From Rhodobiaceae bacterium (GTDB taxonomy: Bacteria; Pseudomonadota; Alphaproteobacteria; Rhizobiales; Tepidamorphaceae): 64,000 bases of DNA. The DNA lies in NCBI GenBank assembly GCA_020637855.1, contig JACKJR010000005.1:102550-166549 (forward strand), given 5' to 3'. Every line of letters begins with the position of its first letter. The stretch's first letter is position 1. The translations under genes and the position numbers were made by a program. Under the pieces are notes generated by a model, which had not been told where the DNA came from, searched no databases, and saw only the letters and a list, made by a program, of their open reading frames with translations. Positions 25,502-35,053 of the stretch are shown here, one piece after another.

Positions 25502-27187
25502 ATGCAGCCTGTGCGTCAAAAATCGGGGGTATTCCTTCAAATGGCTTCCACCGCCAAGAGATCCCTGACGCTTGAGGAAGGCGGCTTTGCCGTCTTCACC
25601 GGGCTGATTGCGCTTTACTGCCTGATGGCCGCCGCCAAGACGACGGATGCGGTCATGGCCTTTCACGCATGGGTCGGGCTGGCCCTGTCGCTGATCGGCA
25701 TCTTCGCAATCTTCAAGGGATACACGAAACGCAAAGAAAATCCGCCGCAGACCATCGATGGCCTGCCCAATTATCAACTCGGCCCAATCAAGTTCGCCAG
25801 CTTCATGGCAATGTTCTGGGGCATCGCAGGCTTTACTGTAGGCCTCGTGATTGCGCTGCAACTGGCCTATCCGGCGCTGAACTTCAATCTGCCCTGGACC
25901 AACTTTGGCCGCTTGCGCCCGTTGCACACCAGCGCGGTGATTTTCGCCTTCGGTGGCAACGTGCTTTTGGCAACATCGTTTTACATTGTCCAGCGCACCT
26001 GCCAGACGCGAATCGCAGGCAACACGGCACCCTGGTTCGTGGTTGCCGGTTATAATGCCTTCATCCTGATCGCTGGCACGGGCTATCTGCTCGGCGTGAC
26101 CCAGGGCAAGGAATACGCAGAACCCGAATGGTACGCCGATCTGTGGCTGACCATCGTCTGGGTGGTTTACCTGCTGGTCTTCCTGGCGACACTGTGGAAG
26201 CGCAAGGAACCGCACATTTACGTTGCGAACTGGTTCTTCCTGGCCTTCATCGTAACCATTGCGATGCTGCACCTGGTGAACAACGCGACGGTTCCGGTTT
26301 CGATCTTCGGCACCAAGTCCTACATCGTCTGGTCCGGCGTTCAGGACGCCATGACCCAGTGGTGGTACGGCCACAACGCGGTTGGTTTCTTCCTGACCGC
26401 CGGCTTCCTGGCCATCATGTACTACTTCATCCCGAAGCGGGCTGACCGGCCGGTTTATTCCTATCGCCTGTCGATCGTCCACTTCTGGTCGCTGATCTTC
26501 CTGTACATCTGGGCTGGTCCCCACCACCTGCACTACACGGCCCTGCCGCAGTGGTCGCAGACTCTCGGCATGACCTTCTCTGTCATGCTGTGGATGCCTT
26601 CATGGGGTGGCATGATCAACGGCCTGATGACGCTTTCGGGCGCCTGGGACAAGCTCAGGACCGATCCGGTGCTGCGCATGATGGTTGTGTCGGTTGCCTT
26701 CTACGGCATGTCCACCTTCGAGGGCCCGCTTATGTCGGTCCGCGCGGTGAACTCGCTGTCGCACTATACCGACTGGACCATCGGCCACGTGCACTCCGGT
26801 GCGCTCGGCTGGGTTGCGTTCGTTTCCTTCGGTGCTCTGTACTGCCTCGTTCCGTGGATCTGGAACCGTAAAGGTGTCTATTCGCTGAAGCTGGTGAACT
26901 GGCACTTCTGGGTCGCGACGATCGGTATCGTCCTCTACATCTCGGCGATGTGGGTGTCGGGTATCATGCAGGGCCTGATGTGGCGTGCCTACAACGCGCT
27001 GGGCTTCCTCGAGTACTCCTTCATCGAGACCGTCGAGGCGATGCATCCCTTCTATGTGATCCGTGCTCTTGGCGGCGCCTTGTTCGTCGTCGGTGCCCTG
27101 ATCATGGCCTACAACCTCTGGATGACCGTGCAGCACGGCGAAGTTGAAACAGCTTCCGCCAAGCCTGCTCTGGCACCGGCTGAATAA
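25502..27187 (+). CDS. ccoN: cbb3-type cytochrome c oxidase subunit I
   Basis: About 561 residues and 12 or more membrane segments: the catalytic subunit of the high-affinity cbb3 oxidase, holding heme b and the b3-CuB centre. The ligand regions are seen: LRPLHTSAVIFAFGGN, WWYGHNAVGFF, GPHHLHYTALPQW (CuB His pair) and HYTDWTIGHVHSGALGW. GTG 25499 and ATG 25502 are adjacent; the first ATG is given, and an ATG at 25541 is also possible. It is first in ccoNOQP and lies behind a perfect FixK box. Confidence 0.97.
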   Translation: MQPVRQKSGVFLQMASTAKRSLTLEEGGFAVFTGLIALYCLMAAAKTTDAVMAFHAWVGLALSLIGIFAIFKGYTKRKENPPQTIDGLPNYQLGPIKFASFMAMFWGIAGFTVGLVIALQLAYPALNFNLPWTNFGRLRPLHTSAVIFAFGGNVLLATSFYIVQRTCQTRIAGNTAPWFVVAGYNAFILIAGTGYLLGVTQGKEYAEPEWYADLWLTIVWVVYLLVFLATLWKRKEPHIYVANWFFLAFIVTIAMLHLVNNATVPVSIFGTKSYIVWSGVQDAMTQWWYGHNAVGFFLTAGFLAIMYYFIPKRADRPVYSYRLSIVHFWSLIFLYIWAGPHHLHYTALPQWSQTLGMTFSVMLWMPSWGGMINGLMTLSGAWDKLRTDPVLRMMVVSVAFYGMSTFEGPLMSVRAVNSLSHYTDWTIGHVHSGALGWVAFVSFGALYCLVPWIWNRKGVYSLKLVNWHFWVATIGIVLYISAMWVSGIMQGLMWRAYNALGFLEYSFIETVEAMHPFYVIRALGGALFVVGALIMAYNLWMTVQHGEVETASAKPALAPAE

Positions 27188-27201
27188 GGGAGACGCATGT
27201 C

Positions 27202-27936
27202 ATGAATCGTCACGCGATCTTCGAGAAGAACTCGATCGTTCTCACAGTCGGCATCCTTGTCATGGTTGCCATCGGTGGCCTGGTCGAGCTGGTGCCCAAC
27301 TTCTACCTGAAGAGCACCATCGAAAAGGTGGACGGGATGCGTCCCTACACCCCGCTCGAGCTTGCCGGGCGCAACATCTACGTTCGCGAGGGCTGCTATC
27401 TGTGCCACAGCCAGATGATCCGCACCCTGCGCGATGAGGTGGAGCGTTACGGGCCTTACAGCCTGGCTGCGGAGAGCATGTATGACCATCCCTTCCAGTG
27501 GGGCTCCAAGCGTACAGGTCCCGATCTTGCCCGCGTCGGTGGAAAATATTCCGACGACTGGCACGTTCAGCACCTGGTCGATCCGCGCTCGGTGTCTCCG
27601 GCTTCGGTCATGCCCGGCTATCCGTTCCTGGCCAAGGCCAAGCTCACTGGTGAGGATATTGTCGATCACCTGAAGGTTAATGCCCTTCTTGGTGTGCCCT
27701 ACAGCGACGAGATGATCGAAGCTGCCCGGGCAGATTTCCTCGCCCAGGCGAACCCCGATGCCGCCGATGATATCGATGGCTTCGAGGCACGCTACCCCAA
27801 GGCGGTTGCCCGCGATTTCGACGGCAACCCCGAGGCGGTCACCGAGATGGACGCTCTTGTCGCCTATCTGCAGATGCTCGGCACGCTTGTCGATTTCAAT
27901 CTGTATGACGGCAAAGCCGACATCAACCTGCGCTAG
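27202..27936 (+). CDS. ccoO: cbb3-type cytochrome c oxidase subunit II (mono-heme)
   Basis: 244 residues: an N-terminal membrane anchor (about 10-30), then a periplasmic cytochrome c domain with the heme site CYLCH in REGCYLCHSQMIR and Met ligands in SVMPGYPFL. It passes electrons from CcoP to CcoN. It starts 14 bases after ccoN and is followed closely by ccoQ. The length is normal for the family. Confidence 0.97.
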   Translation: MNRHAIFEKNSIVLTVGILVMVAIGGLVELVPNFYLKSTIEKVDGMRPYTPLELAGRNIYVREGCYLCHSQMIRTLRDEVERYGPYSLAAESMYDHPFQWGSKRTGPDLARVGGKYSDDWHVQHLVDPRSVSPASVMPGYPFLAKAKLTGEDIVDHLKVNALLGVPYSDEMIEAARADFLAQANPDAADDIDGFEARYPKAVARDFDGNPEAVTEMDALVAYLQMLGTLVDFNLYDGKADINLR

Positions 27937-27947
27937 GGGAGGCAAGC

Positions 27948-28100
27948 ATGGATACCTACAATTCGCTTGCCGCCTTCGCGCAGACATGGGGCCTGGTCTA
28001 TTTCGTCGTGCTGTTTATTGCCGTCGTGGCCTATGCCCTGTGGCCGTCCAACAAGGACCGCTTCGACGAAGCGTCGCAGATTCCGCTGAGAAAGGACTGA
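27948..28100 (+). CDS. ccoQ: cbb3-type cytochrome c oxidase subunit CcoQ
   Basis: Small gene of 50 codons (MDTYNSLAAFAQ to IPLRKD) with one membrane helix (WGLVYFVVLFIAVVAYALW) followed by PSNKDRFDEAS, the standard CcoQ pattern. It has GGGGAGG before the ATG and stands 11 bases after ccoO and 4 before ccoP. CcoQ stabilises the assembled oxidase. Confidence 0.93.
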   Translation: MDTYNSLAAFAQTWGLVYFVVLFIAVVAYALWPSNKDRFDEASQIPLRKD

Positions 28101-28104
28101 ACCA

Positions 28105-28974
28105 ATGGCCAAGAAGGAAGTTGACGCAATTTCCGGCGTCGAGACGACCGGCCACGAGTGGGACGGTCTGAAGGAACTGAACACTCCGCTGCCGCGCTGG
28201 TGGCTGTGGACGTTCTATATCTGCGTCGCCTGGTCGATCGTGTATTGGGTGCTGATGCCGGCCTGGCCGCTGGTCAGCGACTACACCCGTGGCACACGCG
28301 GCCATTCCCAGCGCGCGGTCGTCACCGAGGAGGTTGCAGTCCTCCAGGCGGCCCGTGCCGAGAAAGGGGCAGCTCTGGTCGATGCTGATCTGGAAACGAT
28401 CAAGTCGAGCCCGGATCTGCTGCAGTTCGCCATGGCGAACGGGCGTGCCGCTTTCGGCGACAACTGCGCCCCTTGCCACGGTACGGGTGCAACCGGCTTT
28501 ACCGGATATCCGAACCTGAACGACGACGAATGGCTCTGGGGTGGTACTCTGGATGATATCAGCCAGACGATCCACTACGGCATCCGTTCCGGTCACGACG
28601 AGGCCCGCACCGGCGACATGCTGGCGTTCGGCCGCGACGAACTGCTTGACCGCGATCAGGTACGTGATGTGGCGAGCTACGTCGTCTCCCTGACGGGCGG
28701 TAGCCCGGCGGAAGGGGCCGATGTCGCCAACGGTAAGGTGGTCTTCGAGGACAACTGCGCAGCCTGCCATGGCGAAGATGCCAAGGGCATGCAGGAACTC
28801 GGTGCCCCCAACCTGACCGACAACATCTGGCTGTATGGCGGCTCGCTTGAGACAGTCATGCAAACGGTCCAGAACGGTCGTGGCGGTATCATGCCAGCCT
28901 GGGCCGGCCGTCTCGACGAGGCGACCATCAAGTCGCTGGCCGTGTACGTCCACAGCCTTGGCGGCGGTCAGTAA
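28105..28974 (+). CDS. ccoP: cbb3-type cytochrome c oxidase subunit III (di-heme)
   Basis: 289 residues. A cytoplasmic start (DGLKELNTPLPRWWLW) leads into one or two membrane segments, then two cytochrome c domains with CAPCH and CAACH heme sites and the Met-containing loops GDMLAFG and GIMPAWAG. It takes electrons from the bc1 complex or soluble cytochromes. Third main subunit of the operon. Confidence 0.97.
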   Translation: MAKKEVDAISGVETTGHEWDGLKELNTPLPRWWLWTFYICVAWSIVYWVLMPAWPLVSDYTRGTRGHSQRAVVTEEVAVLQAARAEKGAALVDADLETIKSSPDLLQFAMANGRAAFGDNCAPCHGTGATGFTGYPNLNDDEWLWGGTLDDISQTIHYGIRSGHDEARTGDMLAFGRDELLDRDQVRDVASYVVSLTGGSPAEGADVANGKVVFEDNCAACHGEDAKGMQELGAPNLTDNIWLYGGSLETVMQTVQNGRGGIMPAWAGRLDEATIKSLAVYVHSLGGGQ

Positions 28975-28998
28975 GCGACTATCTGCCACAATGCAAAT

Positions 28999-29032
28999 AT
29001 TCACCGGCGGGAATATATTCTCGCCGGTGAAT
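28999..29032. promoter_or_regulatory. Hairpin between ccoP and ccoG
   Basis: Arms ATTCACCGGCG and CGCCGGTGAAT (11 bp, perfect) around an AT-rich loop of 12 bases, 24 bases after the ccoP stop. No T-run follows, so it is either a weak terminator or an mRNA stability or processing element separating the oxidase transcript from the assembly genes. Confidence 0.6.
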
Positions 29033-29073
29033 GACAAACTGGGCATGCAGATGCCCACTATGGATATCGAGCG

Positions 29074-30543
29074 ATGAAACCGATGCCCCCGACGGATACG
29101 CAGGACGCTCAAGGCGCTAGCGCACAACCTCTCTATGCCGCCCGTAAAAAGGTCTACCCACAATCGGTCCGTGGCACGTTCCGTTCCATCAAGTGGACCT
29201 TTATGGCATTGGCGCTTGGTGTGTATTACCTGCTGCCATTCGTTCGCTGGGACCGTGGGCCGAACGCGCCCGATCAGGCGGTGCTCGTCGATTTCCCGAA
29301 CCGCAGATTCTATTTCTTCTTCATCGAGATATGGCCGCAAGAGGTCTATTACCTCACGGGCTTGTTGATCATGGCCGCGATGGCGCTGTTCCTGATGAAC
29401 GCGCTCGCCGGTCGTGTGTGGTGCGGCTACATGTGCCCGCAAACGGTCTGGACCGACCTGTTTTACGCTGTCGAGCGCCTGATTGAAGGTGACCGGCGCG
29501 ACCGGATGATTCTCGACAAGCAGGGCTGGACGTTCAACAAGATTGCCGAGCGTGTTGCCAAGCATGGCTTGTGGCTTCTGATTGCGTGGTGGACCGGTGG
29601 TGCTTGGGTGCTCTACTTCTCCGATGCGCCAACCCTCGTCGGGCAGCTGCTGCGCGGCGAGGCGCCGTTCTCGGCGTATCTGTGGATCGGCATTCTCACC
29701 GCAACGACCTATGTCTTTGCCGGCCACATGCGCGAGCAGGTTTGCGTCTATATGTGTCCCTGGCCGCGCATCCAGGCGGCGTTGACCGATGAATGGGCGC
29801 TCAACGTTACCTACCGGCACGACCGCGGCGAGCCGCGCATGTCGGTCAAGGAAGCAAAGAAGGTTGAGGCCACTGGAGATAAGGCGGGCGATTGCATCGA
29901 TTGCCTGCAGTGTGTCGCGGTATGCCCGACGGGCATAGACATCCGTGACGGCGCGCAGCTCGAGTGCATCCAGTGCGGTCTGTGCATCGATGCCTGTAAT
30001 CGCATCATGGACAAGGTCGGGCGTCCACGCGGACTGATCGCCTACGACAACGACATGAACATGGATCGGCGCGAGGCAGGTAAGCAGGAAATCTACCGGC
30101 CTATCCGCTCCCGTACGCTGATCTATACCGGCATCATTCTGTTCGTGGCCGCGCTGATGGCCGTGACGCTTTTCAACCGCACCACCGCGGGTATTTCTGT
30201 CATTCACGATCGCAATCCGCTGTTCGTGACCCTGCAGGACGGGTCGATCCGCAATGGCTATACCGCGCGCCTGATCAACAAGGAGCTGCAGCCGCGCCAC
30301 TATGCGATCTCCGTTGAGGGTATCGATGGTGCATGGGTCGAGGCTGTCGGTGTCCCGCCGGATCTCAAGGGCCATCCGATTGTCGCGGTGAGGCCCGATA
30401 CGACTCAGGAAGTGCGGCTTCTGGTCTATACACCGGCCGGTTCGCAGCTTGGCGAAACAACGCCGATCACCTTCCGCATTGTCGACGTCAAGAGCGGTGA
30501 GGAGGATACGGTGTCCGATAACTTCAAGGCGCCGGCGAAATAA
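29074..30543 (+). CDS. ccoG: Cytochrome c oxidase accessory protein CcoG (FixG)
   Basis: 489-residue membrane ferredoxin-like protein with five to six membrane segments. It has two 4Fe-4S motifs (CIDCLQCVAVCP and CIQCGLCIDACN) and extra Cys pairs in CGYMCPQ and VCVYMCPWPR. The C-terminal domain is an immunoglobulin-like periplasmic fold. It is needed for cbb3 assembly, probably by reducing copper for CcoN. First of the ccoGHIS set. Confidence 0.95.
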   Translation: MKPMPPTDTQDAQGASAQPLYAARKKVYPQSVRGTFRSIKWTFMALALGVYYLLPFVRWDRGPNAPDQAVLVDFPNRRFYFFFIEIWPQEVYYLTGLLIMAAMALFLMNALAGRVWCGYMCPQTVWTDLFYAVERLIEGDRRDRMILDKQGWTFNKIAERVAKHGLWLLIAWWTGGAWVLYFSDAPTLVGQLLRGEAPFSAYLWIGILTATTYVFAGHMREQVCVYMCPWPRIQAALTDEWALNVTYRHDRGEPRMSVKEAKKVEATGDKAGDCIDCLQCVAVCPTGIDIRDGAQLECIQCGLCIDACNRIMDKVGRPRGLIAYDNDMNMDRREAGKQEIYRPIRSRTLIYTGIILFVAALMAVTLFNRTTAGISVIHDRNPLFVTLQDGSIRNGYTARLINKELQPRHYAISVEGIDGAWVEAVGVPPDLKGHPIVAVRPDTTQEVRLLVYTPAGSQLGETTPITFRIVDVKSGEEDTVSDNFKAPAK

Positions 30544-30569
30544 CCGCTCTGGAAAGAACCGGATCGATC

Positions 30570-31109
30570 ATGCAGTCTGTGACCATGAACTCCACACCCA
30601 ATCCATCGGCGGAGAAGCGTATCACCGGCCGCACGGTACTCGGCTGGCTGGTCGGCTTTTTCGCGGTGATCATCGTAGCCAACGTGATTTTCATGTGGCT
30701 TGCCCTGTCGAGTTTCTCGGGGATCGAGGCGACCAGCGCCTATAAGGCCGGCCAGACATTCGATCATGACAAGGTCGATGCCTCCGCCCAGGCAGAACGC
30801 GGTTGGCAGGTGTCGGCGGACATTGCGCGCGGTGGGCAAGGCGCCGATATCAGGGTTCATGCGCGCGACAAAAATGGTGCGCCGCTTACAGGCATGTCGT
30901 TCAGTGCGGTGTTCAAGCGTCCCGTCGAGGATGGCAGTGATATTCCGGTGAGCCTGTCCGAAGGTGAAACCGGCGTTTATTCCGGCCGGGTCGATGAAAT
31001 CGGTTCCGGGCAATGGACTGTTGTGCTGAGCGGTGAGGGCATTGATCCGCAGACAGGCGCGCAACAGCGTATGTTCCTGTCGCAGAACCGGATCAATCTC
31101 AGGGATTGA
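30570..31109 (+). CDS. fixH: FixH family protein
   Basis: 179 residues: short cytoplasmic head, one membrane helix (GWLVGFFAVIIVANVIFMWLA) and a periplasmic FixH domain with YKAGQTFDHDKVDASAQAERGW. It assists assembly of the cbb3 oxidase with CcoG and the copper ATPase. An internal ATG at 30585 is an alternative start. The stop overlaps a TTG of the next frame, and the copper ATPase ATG lies 5 bases after. Confidence 0.9.
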   Translation: MQSVTMNSTPNPSAEKRITGRTVLGWLVGFFAVIIVANVIFMWLALSSFSGIEATSAYKAGQTFDHDKVDASAQAERGWQVSADIARGGQGADIRVHARDKNGAPLTGMSFSAVFKRPVEDGSDIPVSLSEGETGVYSGRVDEIGSGQWTVVLSGEGIDPQTGAQQRMFLSQNRINLRD

Positions 31110-31114
31110 GGCCC

Positions 31115-33337
31115 ATGACCGCCCAGCCTGCGCCAGCGAGCTTCTCGGGTTCCGATGAACTGACCGGTTTCGTCACCATGGTCGACGGCGAAACCGCGCA
31201 CATTGACCTGGCGGTAGAGGGTCTGCGCTGCGCCGGCTGCATGGCCAAGCTGGAACGCGGCATCTCCTCGCTTGACGGTGTCTCAAAGGCGCGCGTCAAC
31301 CTGACCAGCAAGCGCATGGCGGTGGAATGGACGGGGCCAAGCCAGACGCCATCTTCGATCATCAATGCGGTATCCGGCCTCGGTTTCAAGGCCTATCCGT
31401 TCGACCCCGACAGGCTGGAAGCCGCAGCGGATGCGGAAGGCCGCGGTTTGCTGCGCGCCCTTGCGGTGGCGGGCTTTGCTGCGGCTAACATCATGCTGCT
31501 TTCGGTGTCGGTATGGTCGGGCAACGTCACCGACATCACGCCCGAAACGCGCGATCTGTTCCACATGCTGTCGGCAGTGATCGCACTGCCTGCGGTTGCC
31601 TATTCCGGCCAGACCTTTTTCCGCTCCGCGCTCGCTGCATTGAGGGCGAAAAGCCTCAACATGGATGTGCCGATCTCGCTCGGCGTACTGCTCGCGGTCG
31701 GCATGTCTTTGTTCCAGACCTTCAGCCACGCTCATCATGCCTATTTCGATTCCGCCGTGATGCTGCTGTTCTTCCTGCTGATCGGCCGCTATCTCGACCA
31801 CACGATGCGCCGGCGCACGCGTGACTTCGCTGCCAACCTCGCAGCCCTGCGGGCCGAAACCGCGACCAAGCTGCTCGCGGACGGTGAAGCCAAAACGCTG
31901 CCGGTTTCTGCCATAGAGACCGGCGATCTCGTATTGGTGAAGCCGGGGGAGCGCCTTGCGGTCGACGGCATCGTTGAATCTGGAACATCGGAAGTCGACC
32001 AGAGCCTTGTGACCGGCGAGACCGTCTTTGCCCGTGCCGAACCCGGCACGGTTGTTTATGCCGGCACCCTGAATCAGGGTGGCGTTCTGCAGGTCCGTGT
32101 GACGGCTGCGGGCCAGGGCACCCTGCTCGATGATGTGAACCGGCTGATCGAAAAGGCTTTTGCGGTCAAGAACCGTTATGTCGCGCTCGCGGACAGGGCC
32201 GCGCGGGTCTACGCACCGGTCGTGCACACGCTGTCGGCGCTGACTTTTCTCGGCTGGCTCGCGTTCGACGCGGGTTGGGAGAAATCCCTGGTCACGGCAA
32301 TCGCCGTGTTGATCATCACTTGTCCCTGTGCATTGGGGCTTGCCGTGCCTGCAGTTCAGGTTGTCGCAACCGGAAGGCTGTTCAAGGCCGGTATCCTGCT
32401 CAACGGCGGCGATGCGCTGGAACGCCTGGCGCGCGTCGACACGATCGTCTTTGACAAGACAGGTACCCTGACCATGCCGGATGCGGTTATCGCCGGCGAT
32501 CAGGTGGTGGACGAGGCGACATTGAAGCTTGCAGCCAGGCTGGCGGTATCGAGTTCGCATCCGCTGGCGAAGGCCCTTGCGAGTGCGTATCCGGAATCGT
32601 CGCCGGTCGATGGCGCGCATGAAGAGGCAGGCAAGGGCGTCGTTGCCACGCTCGATGGCGCTGAGCTGAAGCTCGGCAGCGCAGCCCTCTGCGGTGTGAG
32701 TGATAGCCAGCGCGACGCGGCGCAGAAGGCGGCGGGCTTTGCCTCGCTGATCTGGTTGGCACGTGAGAATGGCGAGGTATTGCCGATCCGGATCGGGCAG
32801 GCTCTGCGCCCGGATGCCGGGGAGACGGTTCACGTGCTTCAGGCGAAGGGCTACCGGGTCGAGATTCTTTCTGGTGACCGCCAGGACATCGTCGATGGCG
32901 TTGCTGCCGATCTCGGCATCGCATCCGGGCAGGGCGGGCTGGCGCCCGCTGACAAGATCGCCCGCATCGAGGCATTGAAAGCGGACGGACACAGCGTCCT
33001 CATGGTGGGCGACGGTCTCAACGACGCCCCGGCGCTCGCGGCAGCAGATGTCTCCATATCGCCGGTAACTGCCGTGCACTTGAGTCAGGCTGCGGCGGAC
33101 GCAGTGTTTCTGGGCGACAGGCTTGCCCCCGTGATCACCGCGCTTGCGGTCTCCAGGCGTGCCCGTGCCATCATGGGGCAGAACCTGTGGCTTGCTGTGA
33201 TCTACAACATGGTGGCGGTGCCGATCGCCATTGCCGGCTTCGTCACCCCGCTGATTGCCGCGCTCGCCATGTCGGGCTCCTCGATCCTCGTGACCACGAA
33301 CGCATTGCGCGCAAGGTTCGCCGGCGGCAAGGCATGA
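31115..33337 (+). CDS. ccoI: Copper-translocating P-type ATPase (CcoI/FixI)
   Basis: 740-residue P1B ATPase delivering copper for the CuB centre of CcoN. It has an N-terminal heavy-metal domain with CAGC (Cys39/Cys42), eight membrane segments, the copper-type TCPCALGL (Cys403, Cys405), the phosphorylation site DKTGT with Asp447, SSHPLAKAL and GDGLNDAPAL. The ATG at 31115 is chosen over an upstream TTG. The stop overlaps the ccoS start in ATGA, so translation is coupled. Confidence 0.95.
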   Translation: MTAQPAPASFSGSDELTGFVTMVDGETAHIDLAVEGLRCAGCMAKLERGISSLDGVSKARVNLTSKRMAVEWTGPSQTPSSIINAVSGLGFKAYPFDPDRLEAAADAEGRGLLRALAVAGFAAANIMLLSVSVWSGNVTDITPETRDLFHMLSAVIALPAVAYSGQTFFRSALAALRAKSLNMDVPISLGVLLAVGMSLFQTFSHAHHAYFDSAVMLLFFLLIGRYLDHTMRRRTRDFAANLAALRAETATKLLADGEAKTLPVSAIETGDLVLVKPGERLAVDGIVESGTSEVDQSLVTGETVFARAEPGTVVYAGTLNQGGVLQVRVTAAGQGTLLDDVNRLIEKAFAVKNRYVALADRAARVYAPVVHTLSALTFLGWLAFDAGWEKSLVTAIAVLIITCPCALGLAVPAVQVVATGRLFKAGILLNGGDALERLARVDTIVFDKTGTLTMPDAVIAGDQVVDEATLKLAARLAVSSSHPLAKALASAYPESSPVDGAHEEAGKGVVATLDGAELKLGSAALCGVSDSQRDAAQKAAGFASLIWLARENGEVLPIRIGQALRPDAGETVHVLQAKGYRVEILSGDRQDIVDGVAADLGIASGQGGLAPADKIARIEALKADGHSVLMVGDGLNDAPALAAADVSISPVTAVHLSQAAADAVFLGDRLAPVITALAVSRRARAIMGQNLWLAVIYNMVAVPIAIAGFVTPLIAALAMSGSSILVTTNALRARFAGGKA

Positions 33338-33507
33338 GCGTTCTGGTCTACCTGATCCCGGCGGCATTGTTGCTCGGGCTGTTCGGGCTTGGCGCCTTCA
33401 TGTGGGCGCTGAAATCCGGCCAGTTCGAGGATCTCGAAGGTGCTGCCAACCGCGTCCTGCGCGACGACGATCTGCCGGAAGACCAGCGCGAACATCACGA
33501 CGAGTAA
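33334..33507 (+). CDS. ccoS: cbb3 oxidase maturation protein CcoS
   Basis: 57 residues: one membrane helix (LIPAALLLGLFGLGAFMWAL) followed by KSGQFEDLEGAANRVL and an acidic tail, the standard CcoS/FixS signature. It acts in insertion of heme b and copper into CcoN. It overlaps ccoI by four bases and ends the operon. Confidence 0.95.
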   Translation: MSVLVYLIPAALLLGLFGLGAFMWALKSGQFEDLEGAANRVLRDDDLPEDQREHHDE

Positions 33508-33554
33508 GAAGGCCGCGGTGATCTGTTGCGGGCAATCAGCGCTATAGTGAAAGA

Positions 33555-34790
33555 TTACTCGGCGGCTGCGGCCTTGTAGGCACGCGGCAAATTGAGTTCG
33601 GTCCACGCGGCATCGAGAGCGTCGGCCAATTCCTCGATCAATTGATCGGTGTGGAACGGGGTCGGGGTGATTCTGAGCCGCTCGGTGCCTCGCGGCACGG
33701 TCGGAAAATTGATCGGCTGGATATAGAGGCCAAACCGGTCCAGCAGCATGTCGCTCGCAGCCTTTGCCTTTTCCGGATTGCCGACCAGAACCGGCACGAT
33801 GTGGGTTTCGCTTGGCATAACCGGGATGCCGCGAGCGCTGAGCACGCGCTTGGTCCGTGTCGCCTGCCGCTGCTGCGCGCTGCGCTCTGTCGGAGAGGCT
33901 TTCAAGTGGCGCACCGAGGCTTTGGCGGCCGCCGCGACCGCGGGAGGCAGCGTCGTGGTGAAAATGAACCCGGAAGCATATGAGCGCACGGCATCGACGA
34001 TGTTCGCATCCGCCGCGATATAACCGCCAAGGCATCCGAAAGCCTTCGCCAGCGTCCCCTCGATGATGTCTACGCGGCTCATCGCGCCATCGCGCTCGGC
34101 AATACCTGCGCCGCGCGGCCCGTACATGCCGACCGCATGCACTTCGTCGAGATAGGTCATCGCGCCGTATTTCTCGGCGAGATCGCAGATCGCGTTGATC
34201 GGTGAAACGTCACCATCCATCGAATAGACGGACTCAAACACGATCAGCTTTGCCCGGTCCGGCCCGGCATTCTTCAGAAGCTCTTCGAGGTGAGCGAGAT
34301 CGTTGTGCCGGAAGATCGCCTTCTCGCAACCCGACCGGCGCACGCCTTCGATCATCGAGGCGTGGTTCAACTCGTCCGACAGGATCAGGCAGCCGGGGAT
34401 CAGTTTGCCCACGGTTGAGATCGTCGCCTCGTTGGAGATGTAACCGGAGGTAAACACAAGCGCGGCCTGCTTGTGATGCAGGTCGGCGAGTTCGCTCTCA
34501 AGTGCGACGATGCTGCTGTGCGTACCGGAGATGTTGCGGGTGCCGCCGGCGCCGACGCCATGTTGTGCAATGGCCTGCTGCGCGGCCGCCATCACGTCTT
34601 CATGCTGGCCCATGCCGAGATAATCGTTGGAGCACCAGATGACGATATCACGCACATTGCCGCCCACATGCGCGCGGGCACGCGGAAATTTTCCGGCAAC
34701 GCGCTCAATGTCGAGAAACACGCGGTAGCGCTGCTCTTCATGCAGAGCGTCGATCGCGTCGGAAAAGGTGCGCGCGTAGTCGACCGCCAT
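33555..34790 (-). CDS. hemA: 5-aminolevulinate synthase
   Basis: 411-residue PLP enzyme condensing glycine and succinyl-CoA to 5-aminolevulinate, the entry of heme synthesis in Alphaproteobacteria. Motifs seen: CSNDYLGMGQH, GAGGTRNISGTHSSIVALE, YLDEVHAVGMYGPRG, and the PLP Lys in EGTLAKAFGCLGG. It converges on the cbb3 assembly genes and stands near hemN, so heme supply and oxidase assembly are grouped. A start two codons earlier (34796) is possible. No FixK box is seen before it. Confidence 0.96.
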   Translation of the reverse strand: MAVDYARTFSDAIDALHEEQRYRVFLDIERVAGKFPRARAHVGGNVRDIVIWCSNDYLGMGQHEDVMAAAQQAIAQHGVGAGGTRNISGTHSSIVALESELADLHHKQAALVFTSGYISNEATISTVGKLIPGCLILSDELNHASMIEGVRRSGCEKAIFRHNDLAHLEELLKNAGPDRAKLIVFESVYSMDGDVSPINAICDLAEKYGAMTYLDEVHAVGMYGPRGAGIAERDGAMSRVDIIEGTLAKAFGCLGGYIAADANIVDAVRSYASGFIFTTTLPPAVAAAAKASVRHLKASPTERSAQQRQATRTKRVLSARGIPVMPSETHIVPVLVGNPEKAKAASDMLLDRFGLYIQPINFPTVPRGTERLRITPTPFHTDQLIEELADALDAAWTELNLPRAYKAAAAE

Positions 34791-35053
34791 GTTCAACTAT
34801 CCCCAGTCAGTTTCTGTTACGCAACGCCCGTACCAAAACCAGTCACGGACCCCGGACAGGCCCGCATTGTCAGTTGATGCCACAATCACGCATTGCCCGC
34901 CATGGATCAATCGGGCAAAGCCCATATGCGGCGGTTTGCCCCGATCCGGCCATGACTTTCGTCAAGGATGAATTGTCGTCATTCTTGTGGGCCAAGCTCA
35001 GGCAATATGCTGTGCGGCTGATATTTCCGAGTGACGAGAAATCGGAGGAAACC

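Noticed and set aside
25220..26533. 437-codon minus-strand frame
   Set aside because: Antisense to ccoN and the FixK box region; no motif.
28015..30375. 786-codon frame on the minus strand
   Set aside because: Antisense to ccoP and ccoG, both intact with metal and heme motifs; no domain pattern in the reverse reading.
31283..33367. 694-codon frame on the minus strand
   Set aside because: Antisense to the copper ATPase, which has all P-type motifs.
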